DNA of 47,744 bases from positions 1 to 47,744 of IMG/VR virus record IMGVR_UViG_3300034283_000349. One strand, 5' to 3'. Source of the stretch: a virus. Below are positions 33,462 to 42,228 of this stretch, piece after piece. Every line of letters begins with the position of its first letter. Within the stretch, counting starts at the first letter, position 1. The notes beneath the pieces are model-generated. The model saw only the letters and a list, made by a program, of their open reading frames with translations. It was not told the DNA's origin and did no database searches. Position numbers and translations under genes: made by a program.

Positions 33462-34313
33462 TTAATTTTTTGTATTAATGATTTTATCATACAATTCCTC
33501 TGCAAATAATACATGCGCTATCTCGGGTGGATGTTTAAACCCGCACGGAGGTGATTCCGCACAGTGCCTCGATTCGGTATACCTAGTAAACAAAGATATG
33601 TTTGGGTCGATACAACAATCTAATATCCTTTGAAACATTTCCTTGAATGTCGGCAAATATTGCCAATCAAAATACATGTCTGCAAACATATTGCCATGCT
33701 TTGATTCTGGGTCATTATAAAAAAGAAGTTCTTTTGGGAAAACTGGTTGCATATAAAAATCGAAATTATTTACAATGCAAAAATTCTTAAAATTTTGTAA
33801 CGCAAACAGATATGTTTGCATGACTTTATAGTCATTGTAATGCATGTCGCTATCTTGAATCGAACGGTCGCTCATAACTCTCGATACAGGTACGCCTGTT
33901 TTTTCTGGTGTAAAGGACAAGTATCTATGCGGTGATGTTATTCCCAAAAAGATTAGGTCTGTTTTCGGATTTAATTTCGCGGTATAGTAACCCCGAAATA
34001 AATCTAGTAACATATGATCCACTGCAGATCCAGGTATAGAATAATTAACATGCTCTAGTCCAAGTTTATCTGCCAATTTAGCAGCATAACTTCTTTTTGA
34101 AGAAGCATTAATATACTCTTTGGACGTCATCTTACCTACACGAGAAACATAGTCTTCAAACTTATGTATTGGTTTTCTATCAGCAATCCACTGATGTTTC
34201 ATTTTATTACACTCATCAAAACTGACCCCAAGTAATTCATGGTCTATCAATTCTGCTCCGGAAGTAAACGAACACCCAAAGGAAATTAATCTTGTTTTTC
34301 CATCAAGTTTCAT
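33462..34313 (-). CDS. SGNH-hydrolase-like protein
   Basis: The product has 283 aa from the ATG at 34313, which overlaps the upstream stop as ATGA; the longer reading is unlikely. Block I is RLISFGCSFTSGAEL (GCSFT with the candidate Ser). YAAKLADKLGLEHVNYSIPG corresponds to block II with a Gly, and LIFLGITSPHR to block III, although the usual GxND Asn is replaced. The C-terminal GFKHPPEIAHVLFAEELYDK carries the block V His. SGNH proteins are esterases or acetyltransferases acting on sugars and lipids. It is tied to the radical-SAM operon and may trim or transfer an acyl group on its product. The enzyme may be atypical because of the altered block III. Confidence 0.7.
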   Translation of the reverse strand: MKLDGKTRLISFGCSFTSGAELIDHELLGVSFDECNKMKHQWIADRKPIHKFEDYVSRVGKMTSKEYINASSKRSYAAKLADKLGLEHVNYSIPGSAVDHMLLDLFRGYYTAKLNPKTDLIFLGITSPHRYLSFTPEKTGVPVSRVMSDRSIQDSDMHYNDYKVMQTYLFALQNFKNFCIVNNFDFYMQPVFPKELLFYNDPESKHGNMFADMYFDWQYLPTFKEMFQRILDCCIDPNISLFTRYTESRHCAESPPCGFKHPPEIAHVLFAEELYDKIINTKN

Positions 34314-35455
34314 TTTCTGTGATCTTTTGTCATTGGTCTTGGATTTTCTACTTCCTTCCCATCCAAAAATGAAAATAGACTGTTTCGTAAATCTACGCAC
34401 TGTTTTCGCATTTTACCATCTTGGGGTAAAGAAGGTATCTCAGCGTCATACAATGCAATCACTTCTTCGAGTTCTTTCCGTGACATATTATGACACGCCA
34501 TGTGGTCGGGATAATACAAGTAGTTGAAATTTAATGGGTTTGAATTAGTAAATCGCACATATTGATTCAATATTTTGTAAAGGGGAATTGCATCTCTTAC
34601 GTTCATCTTACTTACCGTCATGACAATCGAGACGTTTGATGTGTGTAAATCGAATTCTTTTGATATAATTTCTTCTTGACAATATTTTAAATTATCTAAA
34701 ACTTGATCCCACTTAGCACCCACTCTTAGTTTCTCGAACTTATCGCCATAAGAATCTATACTGAAGGATAGAATAATTCCTCTGAATTTTTTCCAGATGT
34801 CAATTTCTTTTCTGGTGGGTCTTTGCGTTCCATTTGTATTGTATAACAATATTGTTTTTTCTGGATTCGGTAATTGATCCAACCACTCAAAATGTGTCTT
34901 GTTCATTAGTGGTTCGCCACCTGCGATATCAATTCTGAAATATCCAGTTTCACCAGGATTCAATTTTTTATACTGTTCTACATCATAAGACCAAGCAATC
35001 TCTTCGTTTAAACGATCGTATGTATACCTGTCCAATTTTCCTTCGCGTAAGAGTTCGGTTGCAATTGCAGTTGAACATGCAGGAGTGCATATTGTGCAAC
35101 GGAGATTACATAACCTTCCAGTTTTTAACTGTAAATACTCAAGAGAAACTTCTTCAGGTGGTGTTAGCATTGTTCCATTATGCAACATCCACATATCTTG
35201 TGTTCGTTTACTGTCTCGCCCTTCTTCCTCCGCGAATTTACATTGGTTGCAACCGCTCGGCCAAATACCTTGCGATAACTGGTCACGATATTCCTGGAAT
35301 TCTTCTTGCAGAATAGTCTCTGCATTTTCTATATCCACAAGTTTGCTTTTTTTGTCTTTTTTGTGAATGAAAAGACAGCATGGAGTTAAGTAACCATCAG
35401 TGTCAACATGCACCGATTTCCACATGGACGGACAATAAATTTTAGTTTCGCTCAT
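34310..35455 (-). CDS. Radical SAM protein 5 of the cluster (twitch/SPASM-like)
   Basis: The product has 381 aa from the ATG at 35455, which shares ATGA with the upstream stop; an in-frame TTG lies 15 bases earlier. The radical-SAM cluster is CNLRCTIC (Cys at 116, 120, 123). IDIAGGEPLMNKTHFEWLD is the GGE motif for SAM binding, and FSIDSYG follows. Before the core is a Cys-bearing N-terminal module (SETKIYCPSMWKSVHVDTDG, then LTPCCLF and CNQC) that probably holds an auxiliary iron-sulfur cluster, placed at the N-terminus instead of the usual C-terminal SPASM position. Substrate unknown. It is the last radical-SAM gene in the operon order and precedes the SGNH gene. Confidence 0.88.
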   Translation of the reverse strand: MSETKIYCPSMWKSVHVDTDGYLTPCCLFIHKKDKKSKLVDIENAETILQEEFQEYRDQLSQGIWPSGCNQCKFAEEEGRDSKRTQDMWMLHNGTMLTPPEEVSLEYLQLKTGRLCNLRCTICTPACSTAIATELLREGKLDRYTYDRLNEEIAWSYDVEQYKKLNPGETGYFRIDIAGGEPLMNKTHFEWLDQLPNPEKTILLYNTNGTQRPTRKEIDIWKKFRGIILSFSIDSYGDKFEKLRVGAKWDQVLDNLKYCQEEIISKEFDLHTSNVSIVMTVSKMNVRDAIPLYKILNQYVRFTNSNPLNFNYLYYPDHMACHNMSRKELEEVIALYDAEIPSLPQDGKMRKQCVDLRNSLFSFLDGKEVENPRPMTKDHRK

Positions 35456-36741
35456 ATTGACAAATACCAATCTCTTACCTCTGGGTCAATAATTGCAGTT
35501 AGACTCTCAAAGGTATGTTTCCCTTGAAGAAACTTTTCTCTATATTGCCAGTTTCTCTTCATCAGTTTTAACATTTCCGTATCCGAATAAATTGGATTGT
35601 TGCTTTTGTCCAATTTATACGATTTTAATATTGCAATCGTTCTTTCTTTTCCTCGCAAGGAACACTCTTCAAACCGTTTAATGGCATGGTCAATTATTCT
35701 ATCAAAAATATGTTGAGGGTATAATCGAATATCTAAAAACCCTTGTTGAGTATCTTTATTAATATGATTGAATAATTTGTGTGAATGGAGTTCAGGATCA
35801 TACGGTTCATAAAATTCAAACCATCTGTCAATATCCATAAGAACTGGCGCAGACATAACACTAGAAAGACCAAATTGGTTTCTTTCGTTTAGTCTAGAAT
35901 GGTATTCTTTCCAATTAATAGAAACTGTTTCCCAGGATGCACCATCTCGGCAAAATTCAAAAGTTTCATGCGTCCCATCTAGACTTGCCTGTATACTTGG
36001 TTGATAAAATTTCAGAAGATCAGGTATAAGTTTTCCCTTCCAGTGAAGGCGTGTTAGATTGGTGTTATAATGAATAAAGATATTATATAAAAATGCAGGT
36101 TCTTCGGATTGAATCTCTAATAATTTCTCAACAACTTTCCAATGCACGTGAGACATCATTGGTTCGCCGCCAGCCCAATAAATCTTCGTCAATCTTCGCT
36201 GGTCTAGGCACTCAATAATTTCTTGTGCCATAGAATCTTCAAAATCATAATCTATGACGAATTCTTTACCAGTCGCCCACATTTTAGGTCGCTGTCCCCA
36301 CATATCAGCGAACAGTGAAGCATGTTTAGAACTGTAGATGCTGCCACAACTTAAACACTGCAGATTACAATGTATGGTTCGATAGTCAAAATATGTAGGA
36401 AGTTCTGTGGTAGAACCATCTTCATTGGTTTTGCTTATGGTTTCAGCAATTATTTCTTCTTCGCTCTGTTGACCCTTCCAACTCTGTTGACGCAAGGATT
36501 GAATGTTCTGGTCTTCGTTTTTATAACAGACTGAACAGGCATCAATCTTTTCTCCTGCTATCATCTTTTTTCGAACATCTTTCATTACAGAAGAATTCCA
36601 GAAGTCCTTGGTTTCCGTCTTTTCTTCCGAAACAATGTCATCTGATATACAGCAAAGTTTTCGCTCGTATTGCGATCCGATGTAACTATGATCCCATGGA
36701 TATTTACAAATACTTTTATTATTTTCAGTATTGATAGTCAT
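35452..36741 (-). CDS. Radical SAM protein 4 of the cluster
   Basis: The product has 429 aa. The cluster motif is HCNLQCLSCGS (Cys 125, 129, 132); KIYWAGGEPMMSHVHWKVVE is the GGEP motif. The N-terminal module has SICKYPWDHSY, KLCCIS and ACSVC, again a possible auxiliary cluster. IQASLDGTHETFEFCRDGAS corresponds to the S(L/I)DG substrate strand common in peptide- and sugar-modifying members. Its first 17 bases overlap the upstream gene and its stop overlaps the downstream start (ATGA), indicating coupled translation and matched amounts. Confidence 0.88.
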   Translation of the reverse strand: MTINTENNKSICKYPWDHSYIGSQYERKLCCISDDIVSEEKTETKDFWNSSVMKDVRKKMIAGEKIDACSVCYKNEDQNIQSLRQQSWKGQQSEEEIIAETISKTNEDGSTTELPTYFDYRTIHCNLQCLSCGSIYSSKHASLFADMWGQRPKMWATGKEFVIDYDFEDSMAQEIIECLDQRRLTKIYWAGGEPMMSHVHWKVVEKLLEIQSEEPAFLYNIFIHYNTNLTRLHWKGKLIPDLLKFYQPSIQASLDGTHETFEFCRDGASWETVSINWKEYHSRLNERNQFGLSSVMSAPVLMDIDRWFEFYEPYDPELHSHKLFNHINKDTQQGFLDIRLYPQHIFDRIIDHAIKRFEECSLRGKERTIAILKSYKLDKSNNPIYSDTEMLKLMKRNWQYREKFLQGKHTFESLTAIIDPEVRDWYLSI

Positions 36742-37918
36742 AATTGAATATATCTTTCCACGGACCCATTTTTCTACTTAGTTGAACAACGTCTAAGTAT
36801 TTATTGCCTTGTTGCCAATGCAAATCGTTTTGCGATTCAACACGAAGATAAGATTTCATCGTTTCCGTTAGAATCCAATTTGAGTATGGCGACTCTTCAT
36901 AGAGTTGCGTTAGATCTTTCTTGAATTGTTTAGAGGCACAATTTAATGAAAGGTAATCGGGAAAGACAATAAAGTTTTGGTTTATTGTTGTGTGGGGTTT
37001 TAATTTGGTCAAAGGGACTGCCCACTCATAGAACTCTGGAAGAAATGGTGCATTCAACCATTGTATACTACATGTAATATTTAATGCCGCAATATGTGGA
37101 TTTTCTAACAATTTTCTAATATTTTCATTCGACCTATCCCAATCATTCGGGTAACGAATAAACTTGTTCTTATCTCCGACTGCATCCATGCTACAACCAA
37201 GAGTTACTACCTTAAAGTGTTTCCAGTAATCACTAAACGATTCATCATATGTGGTGCAGTTTGTATTATAACTTATGTGAATATTTTTAGCGACATCCCA
37301 CTCAATCAATCTTTCGAGCAATTTCCAATGCATTGGCATAATGAACGGTTCGCCGCCATTAATATACAAGTATTTTAGCGAATCTTTGTGTTCGTATAAC
37401 TGATCGATAATATCCTCATTGAACCATTGGAAATTATCAAAGTCAGATACATTTTTTGTCATGAATGGTAGTTGATCAGACCATTCTTTATAGTCAGTAA
37501 CAAGAGAAGAACTAGAATCTGGGTAACACATCAAACACTTTAAGTTACAAAGATTGCTCAGGCGAATATCCAGAAACTCCAATTGAGGTTTCTCAATATT
37601 TTCCCATCGGTTATTCTCCGTTATCCGACGAGACTTCCCACCATGTTGTTCAATTTTATAACACCCCTCGCATGCGGTGGGATATTTGTGATCGAGCATT
37701 TCTTCTCGAACTTTATTAACAGAATAACTATTAAAAATATCATTTATAGTGTGCGTTTTAAGATTGAGCATTCTTCCATGTTCATCTTTTGCAAACCCAC
37801 TATCTGGTCCATTCATCTTAGAAACGCAACAAATAGAAACGTTTCCGTTCGGATGAAGATTCATGTGATTGAACGGCAGGGCACAATACCCGTCATTTCT
37901 TAAAGAGTATTGAACCAT
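36725..37918 (-). CDS. Radical SAM protein 3 of the cluster
   Basis: The product has 397 aa. Cluster motif LCNLKCLMCYP (Cys 124, 128, 131) and LYINGGEPFIMPMHWKLLER (GGEP). The N-terminal module is GYCALPFNHMNLHPNGNVSI followed by CC, then CEGCYKIEQHGG, the layout of twitch-type radical SAM proteins seen in T4-like phages. LGCSMDAVGDKNKFIRYPND is the substrate-proximal strand. Overlaps the upstream gene by 19 bases and the downstream gene by 17. Confidence 0.88.
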   Translation of the reverse strand: MVQYSLRNDGYCALPFNHMNLHPNGNVSICCVSKMNGPDSGFAKDEHGRMLNLKTHTINDIFNSYSVNKVREEMLDHKYPTACEGCYKIEQHGGKSRRITENNRWENIEKPQLEFLDIRLSNLCNLKCLMCYPDSSSSLVTDYKEWSDQLPFMTKNVSDFDNFQWFNEDIIDQLYEHKDSLKYLYINGGEPFIMPMHWKLLERLIEWDVAKNIHISYNTNCTTYDESFSDYWKHFKVVTLGCSMDAVGDKNKFIRYPNDWDRSNENIRKLLENPHIAALNITCSIQWLNAPFLPEFYEWAVPLTKLKPHTTINQNFIVFPDYLSLNCASKQFKKDLTQLYEESPYSNWILTETMKSYLRVESQNDLHWQQGNKYLDVVQLSRKMGPWKDIFNYDYQY

Positions 37919-39237
37919 TGTAAAAACTCCTCTGGGAATACATCAATTGGTTTATTTCTACGAGCACTATATTGAGAATAGAACTTTTTAAAATCTTTGC
38001 GATTCTTCTCAAGATCAGTATCGTAAGAATGCGGTGTTTCAATAATATTCACATAAGAAATCAATCGTTTAACATCGCTTCTCTCTGTGAATGTAAGATT
38101 TGGATTGTTGCAATTATCTTCATACCAATCAGAAAGTTGTTGGTGCGATTTTTCTCTCAGAGCATCAGGCAAAACTGTTAAACTTTGAAATGCGGGAAAC
38201 CGCAGGAAATTGATACTCATACTAATACGATTTCGATATTTCTGTTTCCATACCATAACTTGATTCATGAAATCGGTAATATTGAATAGGCACAATGCGT
38301 TAATAGTCATCATAACAACAATGCGCTTGACGTTAGATTCCCCCAAAATCCGCTCAACATTATCACACCAGGATTCATAATCCAACCCATCGCGAATATA
38401 CTCTGCTTGCGCACCCGTAGTTTCCATACTTGTGAATATAGTAAGATTATTAATATCGTGCGACCTCTCTATCAGTCTATCGATAATAGATTTCTTTGCA
38501 CCAAGGTTACTATTGATTCCCAATTCGAATTTGTATTTTTCTTCTGCGAACAGATCGATGAGTTTCCAAACATCTGTACTCATCAGCGGTTCGCCGCCTG
38601 TGACCCTTAGTGTGCGAAGTTCTTTACTAAGTTCTGGCCACCATTCCCAAAATGCCTTGATGTATGGATTTTCTGATTTCTCGTGACAATTATTTGTAGT
38701 GCCATCATGCTTGAATGCTCCACCACCTGAAGTTTCGAGGTCATAATGTCCATGCTTCTTTATATCTCGTTCCCAAGTCGTACTAAAATTGGCATTACAA
38801 TAACTGCACGCAAAGTTACATGTTCTATCAAACATAACTTCTAATGTGGGCGGAATAATACGAGCATCTGCTGGTGTATCGAACCAAGATTGCATTTCTT
38901 CTGGTGTAAACTGCAATGACTTAAAAACACGATCTGAAATATAATCAGAACCCATGCTCTCAATTTTCCAACAGTAGTCACACTCAGAAGGTTTATGTCC
39001 CTCTTTCATGAGTTGGCGCATTTTTATTTTATGGTCAGTATTATGCAGTTTTGCAGGATCTGATAAAATCTGCTCTGGATCTATTTTATGAACAGGAGGA
39101 AGATGGCAACTGCTAGTTTCTCCGCTGTTTAACCACAGAGTGCTATTTCCCCATTTCGCACCACAAAACGATGCAGATTTAGAATTTAGTATACTGTTTC
39201 TGAATTGAAGTAATCCGTCATCCATAATAGTCATCAT
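37900..39237 (-). CDS. Radical SAM protein 2 of the cluster (paralogue of protein 1)
   Basis: The product has 445 aa. Cluster CNFACSYC (Cys 140, 144, 147), TLRVTGGEPLMSTDVWKLID (GGEP). The N-terminal module ASFCGAKWGNSTLWLNSGET, then SSCHLPPVHKI and ECDYCWKIESM closely parallels the neighbouring gene 39218-40642, so the two arose by duplication. The SGETxSCHxPxxHKI signature with the CDYCWKIE pair suggests an auxiliary metal site. Two further ATG/near-start options exist (MMTIM), the first overlapping the upstream gene by 20 bases. The substrate is unknown. Confidence 0.88.
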   Translation of the reverse strand: MMTIMDDGLLQFRNSILNSKSASFCGAKWGNSTLWLNSGETSSCHLPPVHKIDPEQILSDPAKLHNTDHKIKMRQLMKEGHKPSECDYCWKIESMGSDYISDRVFKSLQFTPEEMQSWFDTPADARIIPPTLEVMFDRTCNFACSYCNANFSTTWERDIKKHGHYDLETSGGGAFKHDGTTNNCHEKSENPYIKAFWEWWPELSKELRTLRVTGGEPLMSTDVWKLIDLFAEEKYKFELGINSNLGAKKSIIDRLIERSHDINNLTIFTSMETTGAQAEYIRDGLDYESWCDNVERILGESNVKRIVVMMTINALCLFNITDFMNQVMVWKQKYRNRISMSINFLRFPAFQSLTVLPDALREKSHQQLSDWYEDNCNNPNLTFTERSDVKRLISYVNIIETPHSYDTDLEKNRKDFKKFYSQYSARRNKPIDVFPEEFLQWFNTL

Positions 39238-40642
39238 CCATCAAATATGCAAGTTCTGGGAAAGTATCAACGAATGATGTTTTCCTGCGTTTATCTAAAC
39301 TGCGAGTGTAGTTCCTGAAGTCTTTATACAAAGACTGTGATTCTTTTGTCGATCTCATGTAGTCGACCAATCGTTTTACTTGGTCAACTTCTTCTAAATA
39401 AAATGTTTCTTGAACAGACTTTTTCGAAGTCAATTTATGTTTGTCGATATAATCTATCCACAAATCGCCATACTTCTGTTTATCTTCATCTGACAATAAT
39501 GTTAAGCACAGCATTCGAGGCCAGCGAAGATAAGACAGATGAGTTCTTACTCTGAATTCATGTATCTTACTATAATACTTCAATCGCATTTCTCTGATAT
39601 ACTCTAAATATTCCAGGAGAGTTGGTGCGCTTGTTAAGTTTATTGTTGTCATGTAATGTAATCGTGTTGTATTCGGCGTATTATCTAGAACATATTTACA
39701 GTTCTTTTTGAACTCATCAAATTGCATACCAAATCTAGAATACTCAGCATGTTTACCAGTACTTTCTAATGATGTGTATACGTCAAACAGTTTAATATTG
39801 CAAGAGATTCTATTGATGTATTCCACTAATTTCTCAACCAATTTATCTGGAACATTGAGATTAGTATTAATCGCGAGTGTCAAATTAGGATTTGGGTTCT
39901 CCGCGATATAATCAAGAACTCGCCAAGTATGTTTACTGAGCAAGGGTTCGCCGCCAGTTATTCTAAACGTATGTAAATTCGGATAGAGGTCAGGCCACCA
40001 TTCCCAGAAAGCATCGATATATGGGTTTTGCTCTTTGCGATGGATTGGAAGTTTTCCAACTTCCTTCAACCATCCAAGATCGTGTAATTTGAAATCTTCC
40101 AGTTCGATTGGACCATGCGTTTCGATTTCTTCTTGCCATCTTGAAGAACTTTCTGGACTACAGTAGACGCACTTAAAATTGCATGTTGACTCAAACGCAA
40201 CTTCTAGATACGATGGATCGATATTCGCCCCATCTCCAGATTCGACAATTTCATCAATGTGCGGGAGCGCCCACGAATACGTAGATTTGTATATCCGATC
40301 GCTCATCCAATCTTTATTTAGATTCTCAATTTTCCAACAATAATCACATTCTTTAGTTTGTACGCCATTAAGCATGTCGATACGTGCTGCTTTTTTAACA
40401 GCAGTATTGTGAATACCTCGTGGATTATCTTTAATATCTTCTAGTGTAATCTTGTGTCGTGAAGGGTGGTGACAACTATGTGTCTCGCCACTATACAAAA
40501 GAATGGTTGACTGTTTCCATTTTGCTGCACAAAAAGATGGACTAACTGCGTTGATTACTTCTCGTTTTTCTTTGAGAAAATTCCAGTATGAATCTACTGA
40601 ATGGACGTCTAGATTATGCTCTTCGTGTGCACCATCACTCAT
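39218..40642 (-). CDS. Radical SAM protein 1 of the cluster (paralogue of protein 2)
   Basis: The product has 474 aa. Cluster CNFKCVYCSPESSSRWQEEI (Cys 154, 158, 161) and TFRITGGEPLLSKHTWRVLD (GGEP). The N-terminal module is PSFCAAKWKQSTILLYSGET, then HSCHHPSRHKIT, and ECDYCWKIENL, matching protein 2. The substrate strand is FDVYTSLESTGKHAEYSRFG, equivalent to FTSMETTGAQAEYIRDG in protein 2. It begins within ATGA shared with the methyltransferase stop. It is the largest member and first in transcript order. Confidence 0.88.
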   Translation of the reverse strand: MSDGAHEEHNLDVHSVDSYWNFLKEKREVINAVSPSFCAAKWKQSTILLYSGETHSCHHPSRHKITLEDIKDNPRGIHNTAVKKAARIDMLNGVQTKECDYCWKIENLNKDWMSDRIYKSTYSWALPHIDEIVESGDGANIDPSYLEVAFESTCNFKCVYCSPESSSRWQEEIETHGPIELEDFKLHDLGWLKEVGKLPIHRKEQNPYIDAFWEWWPDLYPNLHTFRITGGEPLLSKHTWRVLDYIAENPNPNLTLAINTNLNVPDKLVEKLVEYINRISCNIKLFDVYTSLESTGKHAEYSRFGMQFDEFKKNCKYVLDNTPNTTRLHYMTTINLTSAPTLLEYLEYIREMRLKYYSKIHEFRVRTHLSYLRWPRMLCLTLLSDEDKQKYGDLWIDYIDKHKLTSKKSVQETFYLEEVDQVKRLVDYMRSTKESQSLYKDFRNYTRSLDKRRKTSFVDTFPELAYLMDDDYYG

Positions 40643-41223
40643 TTTTTATAACCCACTGCCATGTATCTATAGAAATGTCCACACTTCAACATACCTGCAT
40701 ATTGTGGATCTTTAATGTTGTTGATTTTTAAGAATTCCTCTAGACTATTAGCAAGACGAACATGCTCAGGATTTTCTAGATTATTTCCTTGGACGATATA
40801 TTTAGTCGTGCTAGGAATAGAGTCCCACCAAGCATCGTAAACTTCTTGCGTAACATGCTCGCTGCTGGTATTGATCACCAGATCGGGATGTATGTTGATT
40901 GGCATACCATTTTTCATGTCATGTTGACGAAAGACAATATCGTGATAACACTCGTCGATAGCAGCGAATACATGCCTACAACTAGAATCTAAATCTGTGG
41001 TTAGAATTCGGGCATCTGGAAATTTATGTGCAATAAACTGTGCAAGAACTCCATACCATCCACCGAAAATTACGATAGATCGATCCATTGGAGTTACGTG
41101 TTCAAGCAACCATTTCTTACTTTCGATCTGACTCGGCCAAAAGTTTTCCGAGAAACGATATGCATTATCTGGATTATTACGGATATATTGCATCCATAAC
41201 ATTACAACATCAAAATTAACCAC
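40639..41223 (-). CDS. Class I SAM-dependent methyltransferase-like protein
   Basis: The product has 194 aa from a GTG at 41223 with GAGGA just upstream. It overlaps the previous stop by 8 bases; an ATG 21 bases later is the alternative. Motif I is SIVIFGGWYGVLAQFIAHKF (GGWYG replaces the usual GxGxG), and ARILTTDLDSSCRHVFAAID carries the acidic SAM-ribose residue. LVINTSSEHVTQEVYDAWWD lies at the motif IV position. This style of small methyltransferase occurs in marine phages. As first enzyme of the radical-SAM operon it may methylate the same product; SAM binding is inferred. Confidence 0.75.
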   Translation of the reverse strand: MVNFDVVMLWMQYIRNNPDNAYRFSENFWPSQIESKKWLLEHVTPMDRSIVIFGGWYGVLAQFIAHKFPDARILTTDLDSSCRHVFAAIDECYHDIVFRQHDMKNGMPINIHPDLVINTSSEHVTQEVYDAWWDSIPSTTKYIVQGNNLENPEHVRLANSLEEFLKINNIKDPQYAGMLKCGHFYRYMAVGYKK

Positions 41224-41617
41224 GGCGCATCCTCGCTACTTCAATTGCTTGTTCGTCATTCATAATAGGGACCGCATTGGACTTATGCATAGTCGCGATA
41301 CCTTTAATCAATGTTCCAGTATATGTATTCTCTTTGCGAGCGAAGGTAACGCCAATACCATCACCAGAAGGATAAAGTTCGCGATGATTGGAAACATAAC
41401 GCTCTGGCATCGGAGTGCCACGCAGTTTAGGTTTAAAGTTACCTTGACGATACTGAACATATTCGTCAAATGTTTTGGTCGCTGTGCCAAGACGCTTCAT
41501 CTGCTTATTGTGATCGACCCAATCCTGGGCATACTTAGCAGTCACACCCTTGTTTGAAGTTTTGCGCTTGCGAGTGCTAGTGGTAGTGAAGGCATGTGAC
41601 ATAAGTTGCATAGACAT
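41216..41617 (-). CDS. 133-aa basic protein, first gene of the radical-SAM operon
   Basis: The product begins MSMQLMSHAFTTTSTRKRKT and is strongly basic in its first 60 residues (KGVTAKYAQDWVDHNKQMKR), with a later YPSGDGIGVTFARKENTYTG stretch and an end in ARMRRG. I have no family function for it, although similar basic proteins are seen in T4-like marine phages. It has a good AAAGGA ribosome binding site and the strong promoter 41676-41648 directly upstream. Its place at the head of a radical-SAM operon makes it a candidate substrate or accessory protein, but the composition does not look like a classical leader peptide. Confidence 0.75.
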   Translation of the reverse strand: MSMQLMSHAFTTTSTRKRKTSNKGVTAKYAQDWVDHNKQMKRLGTATKTFDEYVQYRQGNFKPKLRGTPMPERYVSNHRELYPSGDGIGVTFARKENTYTGTLIKGIATMHKSNAVPIMNDEQAIEVARMRRG

Positions 41618-41647
41618 AATATAATCCTTTTCATAAACGACATAGTC

Positions 41648-41676
41648 AGTATACCCGTATTCGAGGCAAAAGTCAA
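41648..41676 (-). promoter_or_regulatory. Early promoter for the radical-SAM operon
   Basis: TTGACT at 41676-41671, 17-bp spacer, TATACT at 41653-41648. Expected start near 41641, 24 bases before the ATG of the 133-aa gene. It is back-to-back with the rightward promoter at 41711. Confidence 0.85.
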
Positions 41677-41710
41677 GGGAAAAAAAGATTTTATTTTAGC
41701 AAATGAGTTG

Positions 41711-41739
41711 TTGACTTTTATCTCAGTTTGGGGTATACT
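41711..41739 (+). promoter_or_regulatory. Early promoter for the small rightward genes
   Basis: TTGACT at 41711-41716, 17-bp spacer, TATACT at 41734-41739. The downstream GG-TAATA sequence is shared with the promoter at 41954-41982. Confidence 0.85.
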
Positions 41740-41766
41740 GGTAATACTAAGAAAAGGAAACGTAAA

Positions 41767-41949
41767 ATGAAAACAGCAATCATAAATCAGATTTTAGAAC
41801 TCAAGACCGCAGCAATCAACGCAAATTTCGATTTTCCAACCGAAGACATAGAAAATAGTAACGGAACTTTAGAAGAATTCAAAGCATTTTTACAAGAACT
41901 CAAAGATTATTTAGAAGAAGATAGACAATTTTACGAAAACCTAAAATAA
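41767..41949 (+). CDS. 60-aa acidic early protein
   Basis: Starts at the ATG at 41767, 9 bases after AAGGAA; a longer reading from 41728 would begin upstream of the transcription start and is rejected. Product MKTAIINQILELKTAAINAN, then FDFPTEDIENSNGTLEEFKA and a helical acidic end (DYLEEDRQFYENLK). Predicted to be one or two helices with net negative charge, a composition typical of early phage proteins that bind host proteins. No family recognised. The gene stands alone between two strong promoters. Confidence 0.75.
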   Translation: MKTAIINQILELKTAAINANFDFPTEDIENSNGTLEEFKAFLQELKDYLEEDRQFYENLK

Positions 41950-41953
41950 AGGC

Positions 41954-41982
41954 TTGACTTTTCCCTAGAAATAGGGTATATT
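41954..41982 (+). promoter_or_regulatory. Second early promoter for the small rightward genes
   Basis: TTGACT at 41954-41959, 17-bp spacer containing the inverted repeat CCCTA-GAAA-TAGGG (41963-41976), TATATT at 41977-41982. The spacer palindrome could bind a regulator or be incidental. The -35 begins 4 bases after the stop of the 60-aa gene. Confidence 0.85.
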
Positions 41983-42003
41983 GGTAATAATAAGGAGATT
42001 GTT

Positions 42004-42228
42004 ATGAATGATTTTGAAATTTCTACTGAAGCAGAAACTCTGTTGACTACGCTCGGTTATGAGTGGAATGGTTGGGGATATATCGCCGAAGATTTCCTCG
42101 AAGTCAACTTTGAATTGGAAGCGAATGGTATTCCGCAGTATCAGTCGTTCGAAGAGTTTCTTCGTCGTAAATTGGAATGGAAACAGTCGCTGAAGAGCGA
42201 CATGATTGATGAAAAGGTTGTAGCATAA
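42004..42228 (+). CDS. 74-aa acidic early protein
   Basis: Product MNDFEISTEAETLLTTLGYE, then WNGWGYIAEDFLEVNFELEA and a C-terminal FLRRKLEWKQSLKSDMIDEK. Strong AAGGAG ribosome binding site six bases before the ATG. Mixed aromatic/acidic N-terminal half and a basic helix suggest a folded domain of about 70 residues; not recognised. Its stop overlaps the next start (TAATGG). Confidence 0.75.
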   Translation: MNDFEISTEAETLLTTLGYEWNGWGYIAEDFLEVNFELEANGIPQYQSFEEFLRRKLEWKQSLKSDMIDEKVVA

